In this document: positions 29,731-42,469 of the stretch, in pieces
Numbering within the stretch: the first letter of the stretch is position 1
Layout of the letters: every line of letters begins with the position of its first letter
NCBI GenBank assembly: GCA_947359465.1
Contig: OX375874.1
Coordinates: 87,287,672 to 87,351,671 of the forward strand
Reading direction: 5' to 3'
DNA: 64,000 bases
From: Metellina segmentata
Taxonomy: Eukaryota; Arthropoda; Arachnida; Araneae; Tetragnathidae
Made by a program: the position numbers and the translations under genes
The notes under the pieces: generated by a model
Databases searched by the model: none
Seen by the model: the letters and a program-made list of their open reading frames with translations, nothing else
Told to the model about the DNA's origin: nothing

Positions 29731-31277
29731 TCTATATAAATAAGAATGGTGTTTGTTTGTACATTCAATATTTTCGATCCATTTCAAGTTTTCTATCCCT
29801 TTTGGACCCTTCTGTTGCAAAATCTGCCCTTTCCGCGTTTGGTGTCTGTCTGTCTGTCCATCTGTCTGTATGTATGTGCCCTATACACGTCCACACGGTT
29901 AAATATATTTTAATGGAAATTTGCATACAGTGAGTACTTATCTTAATTTAGTGAGTGGAATTGGTTGCGAAAGTCTGTCTGTCTGCCTTTCTGTTCTATG
30001 TTCGATTTTGTGTTTGTGTGTTTGTGCAGGCATCACATAAATTTTATTTCGAATATTTGAATATTTGATTGCAATGTATTTTATTTTATACATTATCTAT
30101 TAGTGCAGAGAATGCAATATTAAACATGTCTTTATTGTTATATTTAGTTAAGTTTCATGCTAAAACACCTGAGTAAATACACTTAAATATACCATAATTT
30201 GGTAGTTTTGGAAAAATTGGAATGTATATTGAATATTACGATTACTTCGACTGCTTTACCAGTTCTGCTAAAAAAGTAATAATTCTTCAAAAAATTAATT
30301 TTTTTATGGAATTTCAGTTCTGATATTTCATTTATTTCGAGTCTTATTTTTGTTCTTTGCACAATGAAAACGATTTCCGGATATTTGGGACAGACGATAT
30401 TTTTCAACGAACGAGAATGAACAAGATCGCGCGAGCAGTGATATTTTCTGTTTATTTCGCTCTGAATTAATTTCACATTTCTAAATTTTGTACACTTTTA
30501 GTTGTAAGTTGTGGCAACTGTGCGAGATCAAGAGATAAAAATGAATCACAAATTAATATCTTTAGAACAATTTTTCGACATCTTTTATTTTGTTCTATTT
30601 TACTGTTTTCTGTTTTAAGTATTTATTATTTTAATAAATGTGTTTTCCTTCTCATCACACCCAACAGCACCACAAAGTATTAGACTTGAAAATGTTAGGT
30701 AAGTCAGTATAAATTTTCAGTAAATTTTAAGTGTAGTTATGCCATTATTGAAAGAATAATGCCGTTATTTAAAGAATAATGTCGTTATTGAAAGAATAAT
30801 GCCGTTATTGAAATAATAATGCCGTTATTGAAAGAATAATAATGTTTAAAAAATCCGAACTATAACTTTTCAGACATTAAAAAATTCGTTGTCATAATGA
30901 CAGGAGAAGATTGTAAAATTTCACAATGTCGCATACCGGAGGCAAGAGTGCCACAAGTAAACAACTAGGCAAATTTAAGAAAGGGAATTCCAAATTTCCC
31001 TCAAAATCGTCTTTTATAGTAGTAACCTTAGTATCACCTTTCTTCATTTTGTAGCTTTGTCATACAGCAAGGGTGCGATGTATGTGAAATGTATTACATG
31101 AATGGATATGCATGTGTAGAATTTGAGTCCAAAGTAAGTTGTAGAAATTATAAAGATGACGAAAGGTATTCAAATAAATTTTTACTCTACAAAAAACGTA
31201 AGTCATTATATATTTTGATTATCTCTTCAATTTAGAGTAAACCAATTCAAACCGAGTAAGGTCGGGTATTTTGCTAG
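29731..31277 (+). mobile_element. Helitron-like element, 1.55 kb
   Basis: Starts TCTATATAAATAAGAATGG after an A and ends TTTTGCTAG before a T. The 5' part contains GTCTGTCTGTCC repeats and matches the fragment at 7995. The 3' hairpin is weak (ACC-GAGTAA-GGT). No Rep/helicase frame is visible. A 20 bp minisatellite lies inside at 30739-30843. Confidence 0.5.
30739..30843 (+). repeat. 20 bp minisatellite, five units
   Basis: Unit GTTATTGAAAGAATAATGCC, five near-identical copies. Confidence 0.9.
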
Positions 31278-31568
31278 TAAAGAATGTAATTGCAATCAGT
31301 CAATTAAATTCCAAAACCTTTTGAGAAGACGCGAGTCCTTATAAAATGTGGATTTAGTTCCGTATTAATGAATATTGCAACTGGTGTGAATCCGAGAATT
31401 ACATCGGTGTACATCTACACTTTAATCTTCTTCAACAGGTGTCGAATATACCTTATATATTTCAGAAAGATCTCCCAAAAGGGGTTGCCGCTTTTGCTTC
31501 CAAAGCTCAAATGGATCATATTGTCACTCGGTTTTGCTTGCTTAGATCTATTTTTCTATTTTTCTGAA

Positions 31569-32034
<466 letters not shown>

Positions 32035-32386
32035 GTATTGTTTGGTTAAAGAACACAGCACACATTTTGTTATTCTGTTCTGGAGATAACTGTTTTAGGG
32101 AAATGTTTTTTCTCGATTGAACTAGGTGACTCGCAATCAATTGTGTGTGTGTGTGTGTGTTACTGTTTTGTTTCAAATACTTTCTTTTTAAACATTGTGT
32201 TTCAGGTTTATAGAAGACATCGTGATATAAGTGTCAATGTACCGTCTCGTGTACTAATAGTAATGCAGTTATATATTTTTTACAATAGGCTTTACCTAGG
32301 AAATGCATTGCAAAAGTGCCCACCAGGTGTCAGGGAATACAGTTTTAAATTTATAATAGGCATTTTCTGCCAAGCTAAATACATTA

Positions 32387-32810
32387 CCCTACAATAATGG
32401 ACCGGACAGCAAGATGTGATGGTATAAAGGAAAGAATACATGCTTGGGGATAGGGGGATGGTCCCCCCACGTGCTGCATTTAACTAGCAACCCTAATGGG
32501 CATACTTTCAACAAGGTTTTGATACACGGCTATGGATATTTATGTCCATTCCTGCTGCAAGAATGTCGCCAAACTCAGCTGTAGATTTCGGACGTGGATT
32601 CCTAGTTCGTAATCGACGCTATAACTCGTTCCACAAATGTTCGAAGGGGTTTAAGCTTGGACACTGACCAGGCCAGGGAAGACATTTTACATCCATATCT
32701 TGATACCACTGCTTGACAGAGGCTGCAACATGACATGGAGCGTTCTCATTCGGGAAGTAACATTCATCCATTCCATAAAATTGCCAGAGCGTAGGAAGAA
32801 CCTGTACACA
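32387..32810 (-). pseudogene. Tc1-like transposase relic, copy 3
   Basis: Its plus-strand edge is a TA followed by CCCTACAATAATGGACCGG, the inverted repeat shared with the copies at 41099 and 42470. The minus strand encodes VLPTLWQFYGMDECYF, APCHVAASVKQWYQDMDV and NPFEHLWNEL in one frame, then frameshifts. It has the DD34E layout, but the second catalytic Asp is Glu (NENAPCH). The N-terminal half, with the DNA-binding domain and first Asp, is missing. Confidence 0.75.
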
Positions 32811-33425
32811 TAAAGGGTGGCGATATGGTGTTTTCTGTGAATATTCTGAACGTGACGTCAATTGGTCATTTTTTCGAATATGATTTCAGCATTTCGCCAG
32901 TAAATATTCCACGGAATGAATTCTGAACTGAGAAACTATAGTTAATTGGGTCAACACCTGTAGTGTAATATTCTGCCCTCTTGACTCAACCCTTACTTAC
33001 TAGGGAAAGCAGAGGCGCAAGGGTCACGTGGTAAGAGAAGAGAAGTGACGCTTGGAGGGGTTTGGTCAGGGGTGATCGGCGAGGGAAAGAGACAGTAAAA
33101 GTGACAGGGAACGATAGAGCGAGGAAGGCGACGGAAATTGTTGACCGTTCGTTCTTTAGAAGGCTCTTCCCTGAGATTATAGCGCAGATTTGTTGTTATG
33201 TTTACTTAAATAAACACTTGTTAAGTTTTCAGTGTTCTCTTTTCTTTTGCCATTCACGAACCACAAGTGTAAAGCATTACAACACCTATTACATTAAACA
33301 CCAAGCGTCACCAAAACGGCAATAAACTATAATTTTTGATAACTTCGATGTGTATCATGCGAGGGCATTTGAACAGCAGATGTAAAATCTTCGCAGATTG
33401 TTTGTTTTAACAGTGAAAATCCCTT
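32811..33425 (+). repeat. Dispersed repeat interrupted by a solo LTR
   Basis: Second copy of the repeat at 8262-8895 (TTTCGAATATGATTTCAGCA; AAAACGGCAATAAACTA; TGTATCATGCGAG). The solo LTR at 32959-33281 lies between its halves. Confidence 0.5.
32959..33281 (+). mobile_element. Solo LTR, 323 bp
   Basis: It starts TGTAGTGTAATATTC and ends GCATTACA, so it has TG...CA termini as short inverted repeats. ACACC is duplicated on both sides (32954-32958 and 33282-33286). AATAAA lies at about 33208, 70 bp before the end, as a poly(A) signal. No internal retrotransposon sequence remains, as after LTR-LTR recombination. Orientation follows AATAAA. Gypsy or BEL origin cannot be told apart here. Confidence 0.75.
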
Positions 33426-33479
33426 CTCTTACTTAAATGGATCGCTGGATCTACCATCTACCCCGAAGGAATAGAAATA

Positions 33480-34074
33480 TGTCCAACTTCATGATACTTC
33501 TTGTAACGGCTATCCACTGATGCCATGGTAGGAAGTCAAATGCGGGGGCCCCTCAGAAATCACGCGCTAATTTCCCTATCCGGTAGTCCAATTTCCGAAC
33601 AAGTGTGTCCCGCGCTGTCCAGGTGTGATAGTTGTCTATTAAACGCGTGAGCGGAGTGATTCAGTGGAGCCGATCATTGCGATTAGCTTCGCACGGCACC
33701 GAGAGAAGGACCATTTCGTGATTCATACGGCAACCGCCGGTGTGGAACGGCCACCAATTCGGGCTCATCCTAATAAGTGGACAGGCTATTTCCGCGTACC
33801 CTTGATTGGAAAAGCTCATTCCAGTCGATGCGTTTTGACTTTCGTCCCTTGTTTCCCCAAGAATTTATGTCCTTCCAAGTCTTAATGTCGGGGGATTTTA
33901 ATCGGCGCTAATGGGGATTTTCTTTTGTTCCAGGAGTGTGTGTCATAGGGAAGTTGGACACCTCTTTTGTCCAACCGCAATGGAAAACATTTGTATGAAC
34001 GTTGTACGCGCAGTGATGAATCGCCCACAAAGCACTCGCCTATGTTGTTTTCTTTATAAGAGGGACACGTTGCG
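33480..34074. other. GC-richer noncoding segment
   Basis: Clearly richer in GC and CpG than its surroundings, with several short open frames in conflicting phases and no recognisable motif. It could be a promoter-proximal or transposon-derived island. Confidence 0.25.
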
Positions 34075-34077
34075 TAA

Positions 34078-34765
34078 AGACGCGTTTACACTGGAGTTGT
34101 ATAGACATTTTTATCCTTTTTTGTGGCAAGGACGTTTTACGTTCGTATGTTGACTCCTTTTCGTCCTTTTTTTTCGACCGACGGTATAAACGCTTTGAGG
34201 ACTTTATCGGCAACCATCCGAGCGCACTCTTCTCACTCCTTTGTAGAGAAGAGTGATCACTTTTCATCAAGACGTCGAGTTCCTCGCCCATTTCACTTCA
34301 GGCGTTGTTTATTTTGTTTTTGTCTTTGTACTAGGGTGTAGTTTGGTCCCAGAGGACAGGTCTGTCTGTCTCTCTCTCTCTACATAGTTCTATTATGTTA
34401 TTACCAGCTCTTCCGTCCGCGCCATTTTAATCGAATAGGTCACTCACTGGCAGTTTGGCGGGTGATGTGGTCAAGGCGAGCGTCACAGAGGGCGAGCAAA
34501 TGACGGTGTGAGAGACCGCGGGGGTCAAAGGGCAGAGGGGAGCGGTTATTGTCCAGCAAACGACTCTGAGAAATCTCCCCAAAAAGTTACAACCCTTTGA
34601 TCCTTACCGACTTATAGTGGAAAACAAATTTGGCTCTGTAAACTCTCCAAATCGCCCCCCCCCCTCCCCGACTCGAGATCTTGACGATAAAATTAATGCC
34701 GTTTCTCGGAATAGCTTCGATGTTTGGAGGGAGAAAAGTCGTGCAAATCCGATGTAAACGCGGCT
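34078..34765. mobile_element. TAA-flanked TIR element, 688 bp
   Basis: TAA lies at 34075-34077 and 34766-34768. Ends are AGACGCGTTTACACTGG and, inverted, AGCCGCGTTTACATCGG (17 bp, 3 mismatches). A 3 bp TAA duplication fits PIF/Harbinger, though other superfamilies are possible. Contains CT repeats near 34370. No transposase. Confidence 0.55.
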
Positions 34766-34787
34766 TAAGATAGATAGCTGAAAGTAA

Positions 34788-35082
34788 TTGTATTTACGTC
34801 ATACTGGAGAAACACGGTAGTCTATTGGCGACGGTCCGGGATCAATCTAAAGAAAAAAATTCGAGGAGATTCGTAATTTTGATCCACGGTCAGAGACTCT
34901 TAGGTCAACACCTGAGCTGGCACCCCACTGTCCAAACCTCCACATCACGACAGAGTGAGAACATTTGAGGCAAAATTTAACGTGCAACAGCCTTCCTGTA
35001 CATTTCCGCGTCCTTGGTTGGATCGAGTTTCGGACCCACCGATAGCTATTCTGTGACTCTACCAACTGTAATACCGAAGCTC
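34788..35082 (-). repeat. Main-family SINE, near full length
   Basis: GGCGACGGTCCGGGATCAAT, CACCTGAGCTGGCACCCCAC and TCGAGTTTCGGACCC (B-box region) mark body and head in reverse orientation. Confidence 0.7.
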
Positions 35083-35864
35083 TACCCGTTTCATTAGAGG
35101 TCCTTGAGATCCGTAATTTGAGTTCTTTCAAATTTAGTTACCTGTAGAGAAAAGAAACTGAAACGAATATTCAAGAAATTCCGAAAAAAAAAATTAAACT
35201 TCGACGTTTTGTGCAATGGCACTAGGAACTTGCAAATCAACATTGTATTAATTTCTATCGTTATCAAAATGTGTTTTTTTAATATAAAAGTGGTCTTTAT
35301 TTATTATTACAAAAATGCATTTATGTAGTTAAATGACATCAATAGCATACCTCCGTATCGAAATGCCATGATTGAAACTGAGAAGTGTATTTAACTGTGT
35401 CCTTTTTTCCATAACAGGTTGCGAATTCACTTAAAATATCAAAAATAATTTTTTTTCGAAGAATGAGAGCGAACACTTTATACTATTTTTTTCACCTAGT
35501 GGATAATTTAAAAAAAACCTGATTATTAAATAGTTGTATTTTAACACTTAAGAGATAGTGGTAATAAATTTTTATACATTTTTTTAAAGAACTATGTATC
35601 GAAACAAGACTAATGGAATGCTTTTCTTAATTCTAGATTTTAAGTAACTAATTTATATTCATAATTATGTAACTCAGACATGTTATGTAGTCAAGTGACT
35701 CAACTCAGTTAATTACTTAACATAAAATCACATGTCACATCCCTCATGAAGCCTGGATGGTTTAAAAAATTAAGATTAAAGTTATATTTTTTCATGCTAG
35801 TATGGTTACTAAATCCAAGTTGCATACATTTTGCTTTTCATTTCCGACTCACGGTAACCCAACA
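35083..35864. other. AT-rich noncoding stretch
   Basis: No gene, repeat boundary or structured site seen. Confidence 0.3.
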
Positions 35865-36150
35865 GCACTTATTCGCTACCAGAGGAGTGTTAGTTTGAAA
35901 CTCGGTCCAGCTAAAAATTGTCGTAACCACGGGGGCTGGTGTATGTTATATCTGTGTGCCATCAAGTGCCCTCAAGTTGGCGAGGTGTTTAAGTTTGAAG
36001 AATGGGATACCACCTCAAGTGCTTGTCATCTGATCGTGGTTCAAAATTACGAGGCGTTTTCCTTGGATTCTTCCCAAAGGGATTTATCCCGAACCGTCGC
36101 CAATAGCCCGTTATGTTGCTCCAGTGCGACTACAAATAGCTACCTGCATG
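35865..36150 (+). repeat. Main-family SINE
   Basis: GGGGGCTGGTGTATGTTATA through TTTATCCCGAACCGTCGCC to GTTGCTCCAGTGCGACTAC. The head is diverged. The 160-codon frame across it is not a gene. Confidence 0.65.
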
Positions 36151-36734
36151 CCTTTCATTTTTCTCTTTTTCACACTCCATTTAAACCTTCTCATTCGAAT
36201 ATTACTTTCTCAGAGACAATTGACGCTTCTCCACTGCCAAATAAGGCCCAATCACGATATCAATTCTTCGATACGATTTTTTGACGCTGTTTTCAAAAAA
36301 CAACCAGATTGAAGCAGACTCATCGCGAAAATATTGTTTTTATGGCCATCATCAGTATGAAAAATTCAGAGACGAGCAGTGAACCCATCGTTCTAATGCG
36401 TTCGTCCCACATGTCTGCAAAACTAATTTCTTTAACAATATGCTATATTTAACCCTCTGAGACTGCGCGCATTATTCCATCATGTAATCTGTAGTATTCC
36501 ATTCTAACCTGCTTCAGACATGACCGATAGAATCTATTCTAGAATTCCTTGAACCTATCGCCATTTAGTCATTATGTGTGTTGTGAAGGGAAAGTAATAG
36601 TTCACAACTCAGAAATTTCGTGACGCTCAAATGGTTTCTATTTAGGTCTTCAAGGACACATTTCCTATAGGTTTGAACTGGCTTCATGAGGAACCCATAG
36701 GGGGTTACTGTATCTAGTAAACACCGGAGTCACG

Positions 36735-37336
36735 CTCCCGGTATACCCAATGGACTCATGAGCCCAGGTGCAGAATTATATTCAGCGTACTGCAACACAG
36801 CTTCAAGCAATCGCAATTGTTCAGCAGGCATTTGGTCTAAATTTTGAAAACTGCAGTAAAATCAAAAACAGACGTAAAACACAATTATCGGCAAAATATG
36901 TGTTACATATTTATAATAAAACATCAAAATCAATTAACTTACTTTCAGAATTTGCAATTCTGTCGATAACTTTTGAAATTTAATATTTTGTCATTGACAT
37001 AAAAGATGTGTTATTTATAAAGTGTTTGTGTTAATTTGGGCGGTGTACCGAGGTTTGTTCCGTATGTATGAAAGAAAAAGGGCATAGCAAGGAGCGCGCT
37101 TTGCACTGCAGAACATCGTAACTTATGTTTTAAAAAAAGGCCAAAATTTTTATAAAAATGAAGAAAATTGTTCTGCAAAGACTTTGTTTTGCGACGTACG
37201 TCTCAGTTTTAAGCACTTTCTGCTCCAGGGCTCATGATTATACCTGGTGAAATTTTGAGTATACCTGGTGAACTCATTAGTAAACTGGTATACCCAATGG
37301 ACCCATGGGTATATCATCAATGGACTCATTGGGTAT
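36735..37336. repeat. Foldback-like repeat around GGTATACCCAATGGAC
   Basis: GGTATACCCAATGGACTCAT occurs at 36740, related direct copies near 37275 and inverted copies (GGACTCATTGGGTAT) near 37320, with TATACCTGGTGAA duplicated at 37240-37272. The termini are not clean enough to name an element. Confidence 0.35.
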
Positions 37337-37640
37337 GTCCACTGCGCTAGCAACCTTTGAGTTGTAGGTGGCTCGGGTTAGATTCCTCTCAGATGCATTT
37401 ATCTCTGGGTGTGCAGTATTTTTATCTCTTCTGTGTCATTAAAAACATTTATATTGTGTATATCAATAACCTCCTTCAACCTGATATACGTCGGGAGGTA
37501 AAAGGGTCGCCTGCAGTGACAAAAATGACAAACAAAAAATCTATTACCTGATATTGTATATCGTGTCTGGCACAGTATAGTCAAATCTGTCCCTTGCATC
37601 ATAATACCCCCCGAAAAACCAACCAACCCGGTATACCCAA
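37337..37640 (+). repeat. SINE, second family
   Basis: Shares GCTAGCAACCTTTGAGTTG / GGTTAGATTCCTCTCAG and the tail AAAAACCAACCAACCCGG with the copy at 6340. Confidence 0.45.
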
Positions 37641-37879
37641 GCAACCTTTATCTTAATACCCCTCCCTGCCCCTCTTTTTACCCTTTCCCCGTCAGTCTTA
37701 AGATTATTTTTATCTATTTGCTATTGGCTTTATTTAGTCGCGTTTTTAAGTGTCATCCCATTTCGCATCTTGAGCCAAAAAATCACCAACCAATCTGTGC
37801 GTAAGCACAGGTAAAATGTTCAAGAGAACCAGTTTAAAAAGTAACATGCTTGGAAAGAAACGGATTTTTCGAAGAGAAT

Positions 37880-38520
37880 TCGCAACTTTTCATGCGGTAA
37901 CTCTTTTCTTCCACCTTCGATTGAGTCAACCCCGAGCAGAACCCGCATCCCACCGCCCTCGACCCACCAAAGCAGCGCAATCTCCGCGATCAAGGGTCCG
38001 TAATGAGAAGCAGGAGCCCAAAGATTTCGGACATCGACCAAATTTTCGCGTGCCCCATCGATTCGCTGCGGAGAAATATTAATGAGGTGTGCGCGCGCAT
38101 CGGGCTTTCCGACGTCATCCTATCCCTCCCGGCGGCTGCAGAGGCTGGATACCGGAGAGGCCAATCCCGGCCAAGACGAGAAACCACCTTCGTGCATTTT
38201 AAAGCATCCCACGCTCGAAAGGGGGAGCGTCTCGACTCTCGGCTCCGAGGGGGGAAGGGACGAATGACTAAACAGGAAGCGGGGGGAGTTCTCGGAACTG
38301 AAATCGATCGCGTGTCCATTCCACGAGCTGGGGATTTCTTTCACGCAGGAAAGACTTTTTTTCGACTGATCCTGTCTTGCAACCTCGTTCTTTCTTTAAT
38401 AGGCCTTTCGGGAAAACAATGGGTTCAGTCACACCACCAGTTCCCCCATACTAGTTGGGAACGTAGTCCACACACTATGTCTAGGTTACCAACTCCATGT
38501 GAGGTTCGCCTATGACAGGA
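37880..38520 (+). other. GC-rich segment with a 170-codon open frame
   Basis: A 170-codon frame runs 38003-38515, with open frames in at least three other phases over the same GC-rich, CpG-containing stretch. That pattern points to a stop-poor composition rather than a gene. No domain recognised. A CpG-type promoter or first exon is possible. Confidence 0.2.
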
Positions 38521-38618
38521 ATCCATTTTATATTTGTGTTATTTCCGGAGTGGCTGAGAACGCACAACATAAAAAGTGAGGGAGGTTAACTCCATTTAAG
38601 ACACTCTCTTTTATATAG

Positions 38619-39422
38619 CAGTGGCGGCTTTTAGATTATTGACAGGGCATGATTGCCTGGACAAACACTATACATCGTTTTTGCATCTAGTAGTCCGAAA
38701 TATGTCCACTGTAGAGGGATGGTTGGTATGGACTGTGACCTGCGTTTAGAATGTTCGTCATTATCAGGGGAAGGCGACCATGCATGCTAATGGTAGGCTA
38801 AGGAACTTATGAAGCAGCTGGCAGATCTCTACTATTTTTTCTTTTTGTTCTAAATTCTAACTTCGTGTAGCACTGCGTGGAACAGGTTTCTTAATAGATG
38901 TATTTACTTAAGTGCTTTTGCAATAAAAAATATCTGGCAAAATTTAGCATGCATTGAAACTTGTGAACATAGGCCCTACTCTTGCAACTACATGTTTTCT
39001 TAGTTTTAAATTTCAATTCTAAACAATTTTACGCATACGGAAGAAAATATTTTTAGTCAATGATTCTGTTTTACAAGCTTATTCGTTTCTTTAAGTCCTT
39101 TCGAAGAGTGCATATGTATGTCTATGCTATGGCACCAACGTGGAAGAATTAGTCGTGAGGTGAAGTTTGCCCACTCCCTCCCCTATTATTTGGTATTATC
39201 TGTGTATGATTAACAAATTCAAGACCCCGTCCATTGGGTTAAAAGGATCTGGCCCCTAGGAATTCGCACCCCTGCTTCATCATATAGCGATCACAAGACC
39301 TATAGTACCAGGTTAAGAGATTTTATATCCAGGTAATCATATTATTTGAAGTACTTATCTATCATGTTCCTGGGGAAGTGGGCCCCAATTAAAAAATAAA
39401 GAATTTCAAAATCCGCCACCAA
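38619..39422. mobile_element. Possible hAT element with CAGTGGCGG end
   Basis: CAGTGGCGGCTTTTAG at the left is a common hAT terminus; AAAATCCGCCACC near 39420 is its inverted partner. GGAATTCGCACCCCTGC lies inside. No 8 bp target duplication could be matched. Confidence 0.35.
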
Positions 39423-39482
39423 TGGTTGGTCACCACGTACGAATGCTATCAGTCGAAAAGCAATATAAATTAATTTATAACT

Positions 39483-39810
39483 CCTAGAGGATCCTGATGA
39501 CTAGAGGTTCTTTCGTCGATCGTAATCTGTTTATTAGAATTGTCTTAGTCTTTAAAAAACTGAGACATTCGAAAAGATTAAAAAATATATCATTAATGAT
39601 GAACTTAATACAAGAACAAAAATAATTGCACGTATGAAAAGAACCACGAATTTAGCATAAATTTAGGGGATCGTCGGGGCTAGAACCTCATTTGTCGATA
39701 TTAATATATATTTTCATAGAAATCGTATTCTTAAAAAAAACCCTGAGACATTCGAAAAGATTAAAAAATAACATATTAAAGATGAACTTAATGCAAGAAC
39801 TAAAATGGTT
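39483..39810 (+). repeat. Diverged tandem duplication, ~185 bp period
   Basis: Both units contain GAGACATTCGAAAAGATTAA, GATGAACTTAAT and CAAGAAC. Flanking parts are more diverged. Confidence 0.65.
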
Positions 39811-41096
39811 GTGAGAGAAATATATTTCACAGCTTTTCTTATGTGAGGAATACATTTTTATGTAACTTTATCGTTTAATAGTACAGGGAATTCGATCAGG
39901 AATTCGTGAAAAAAATTCAACTTCACTACAGTTTCAGACAAGCTTTATGACACTCGTAAAGGATAAATGTATTTATACACATGGGAAGATTGTAAACATA
40001 ATGAATGCATCACCTTTTCTGTCGTAAGTACCTCCTAGTCAATCATTGATTTGTTCCATAGATGAGGTATTGAAAAAACTTAAGTTCCATTAGCTTGGTT
40101 TATTGATTGCACACTTCAAGGTTCGTTGAAATACAAAGATTAAAATTTTGTATCCATCTGGTGAACACTTCATCATTCTCAAGCTGATGACGTCCGATTC
40201 ATGTGAAGCAGCAAGAAGGTTAACGAAAATGTATTATGCATGAAACGTTACTGTCTGTTTAAAGAAGTCATTCCGAATGTCAGAGAAATATCATAATTAT
40301 TCTCAGGAGAGTCGTTAAGGCTTTCCGGAGCTCAATGCAAATGGCACGGTGTTGAATCACAATGCTTTCAAATCATAACTTTTTTTGGGAGACTTCAGTG
40401 TGTGTAGTAAAAAAAAAGACACTTAATAAATGGATTTGCAAAACAGAACTGAATCTTAAACAGGCTAATATTTTTGCTGGTTTGTAGACTAAGTGCCATT
40501 ATCTCACACAAAAGCAGAACAGTTGGAAGTTGTTACATATCTAGTTTCCCCGTTAAGTTGAAGTATATAACAATAACTTTATCCAATTAAAAAAGTTTAC
40601 GTACAAACCTATCCGTACTTCTAGGATTAAAACAGTCCAGCTTTTAAGCTGACATTCATGAGTTCGAATACATTCGGCTATTCATCCATTATTGAACGCC
40701 TTGAAAAACGACTGCACAAATTTTAATAGTTGTGCAGGTCGTAATTAAAAACTATTAATCAATTTTCATTAGTGTTTTGGCTTAGATTGACGCTGCACCA
40801 CTAATGAATAATCTCACAACTTTTTAAATAGTTATCCTGTAATCGCAAATTCAAAATACCTCATCCATTTTGAAAATACAAAAGTTGCACGGAAGTCTTA
40901 TCATTTGAACTCTTTTAATGTCAATCCTTGCCTCTTTACGTGTAAACAATTTAACACTCAATTGGATTTTATATAAATACTGTGTAAATAGAAAAGTTTA
41001 GCCCTATTTTTTTTAAATTGAAGAAATATTAAACTTTTTAATGATATTTTTAATTGATAAACAATAGTATGTGCCGTTCTGTTCGATGAAACACAC
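39811..41096. other. AT-rich noncoding stretch
   Basis: No coding motif or bounded repeat recognised. Confidence 0.3.
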
Positions 41097-41098
41097 TA

Positions 41099-41640
41099 CC
41101 CTACAATAATGGACCGGATGCCAGCGGATTTGCATAAAATCCGATTTCTTGTTTGTGGGTGTTTTTCGTGGTGTGGCCTGGGACATTTGCATGTTGTTTC
41201 TGGTAAATCGAACGCTGATGCCTACATAAACATTTTGGACAAATAGGTTTTTCCTACTCTCTGGCAAGTTTATGGAATGGACGAATGTTACTTCCAGGAC
41301 GACAACGCTCCATGTCATGTTGCAGCATCTGTCAAGCAGTGGTATCAAGATATGGATGTAAAACGGCTTCCCTGGCCTGCTGAGAGTCCCGAAACTAAAC
41401 CCTATAGAACATTTGTGGGACGAGTCAGACCGAAGCTTACGGACCAAGGAACCACATCCGAAATCTACAGCTGAGCAGGCGATATTCTTGCAGCAAGAAT
41501 GGACACAAATACTCATAGCTGTGTATCGAAACCTTGTTAAAAGTATGCCCAGAAGGGTTGGTAGTGTAATTGCAGCACGTGGGGGACCATACGCCTATTA
41601 AAGCATGTATTATTTCCCTTATACCATCTTACTGTCACAT
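41099..41640 (+). pseudogene. Tc1-like transposase relic, copy 1
   Basis: It begins after TA with CCCTACAATAATGGACCGG. After about 55 bp the sequence jumps into mid-transposase (WCGLGHLHVVSGKSNADAYI). Then follow VYGMDECYFQDDNAPCH, VAASVKQWYQDMDVKRLPWP, a frameshift near 41395 and, in another frame, PIEHLWDE, so the second Asp and the Glu of DD34E survive. The C-terminus reads KSMPRRV and VIAARGG. The N-terminal third is deleted exactly as in copy 2. The right inverted repeat is missing. Confidence 0.8.
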
Positions 41641-42028
41641 CTTGCATCCACACCTTTTTTTGCGTCTGCAAGACATTCTTGTCTTTTCGAAAATAAAATA
41701 GCATAATATGTCAAAAATGCTCCTAATTTTCTGCCACTTTTTTATGCTTAACAAAATTTAAGAAACACAACCAAGTAAGAAAAATTTTACTCTCTGAAAT
41801 TCGTTCTCTTTCAAACATCAAAACTTAACATGCGTGATGTAAATAATATTTCGGTTTCGCGATTGAATGCCATCTATTACCAAAAACAGGACGAACATTT
41901 GTCAGCAACCCAATATTTCTTAACTTCTGAAAAATAAGTTTTCCTTTGGATTCGACACCAAACCACTGTAAAAAATGGGAAATTTTCACAGTGAAAATTA
42001 ATCCAAATTAATACGGAAGAAATACGTA

Positions 42029-42450
42029 GGCTGTTCAACAAGTAATGAAACTAATTTTACTATCGCGAAACCACTCATCGCTATATTAATTTCTGTGGAA
42101 TGAAGAAATGTTGCTGGTCTGTTCTAACAAAAAAAAGTCGATAGATATTGTATACGAGCTGATGTGCCAGAGTGTTACGTGACTAAACGCAAGCTTGTTT
42201 CACCGTGCCTCCGAACCTTTGAACAGGGTTCTGCGATTAAATTTTGAGTGCGTTTGCAAAAATCGGCATCGGACACTTTTAGCATGATACGCGAGGCTTT
42301 CCACGATTAAGCAATGTCGAGGACAATTGTTTTTCGGTGGCATAAAACCTTTAGGAAGGAAGACAAAATGTGGAAGATCTGCAACGTCCATCACAGAGAC
42401 AGTGATTAACGCAGGAGCGACTACCCTCAGACATGTTGTCCTGAAAAACA
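42029..42450 (+). pseudogene. Mariner-type transposase N-terminal fragment
   Basis: It starts after TA with GGCTGTTCAACAAGTAATG, a mariner-like terminus. The frame AIKF-stop-VRLQKSASDTFSMIREAF, then AMSRTIVFRWHKTF matches the helix-turn-helix region of mariner-type transposases. In-frame stops replace expected Cys and Glu codons, and the catalytic region is absent. It lies 20 bp left of Tc1-like copy 2. Confidence 0.65.
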
Positions 42451-42469
42451 CTCACTGAAATACACACTA

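Noticed and set aside
35802..36284. 160-codon ORF as a gene
   Set aside because: It runs through a SINE copy and unrelated flanks.
36449..36720. piggyBac element starting TTAACCCTCTGAGACTGC
   Set aside because: Only a left-end-like motif was found. No matching right end with TTAA could be located.
38003..38515. 170-codon ORF as a gene
   Set aside because: Several other phases are also open over this GC-rich stretch, and no motif or splice context supports it.
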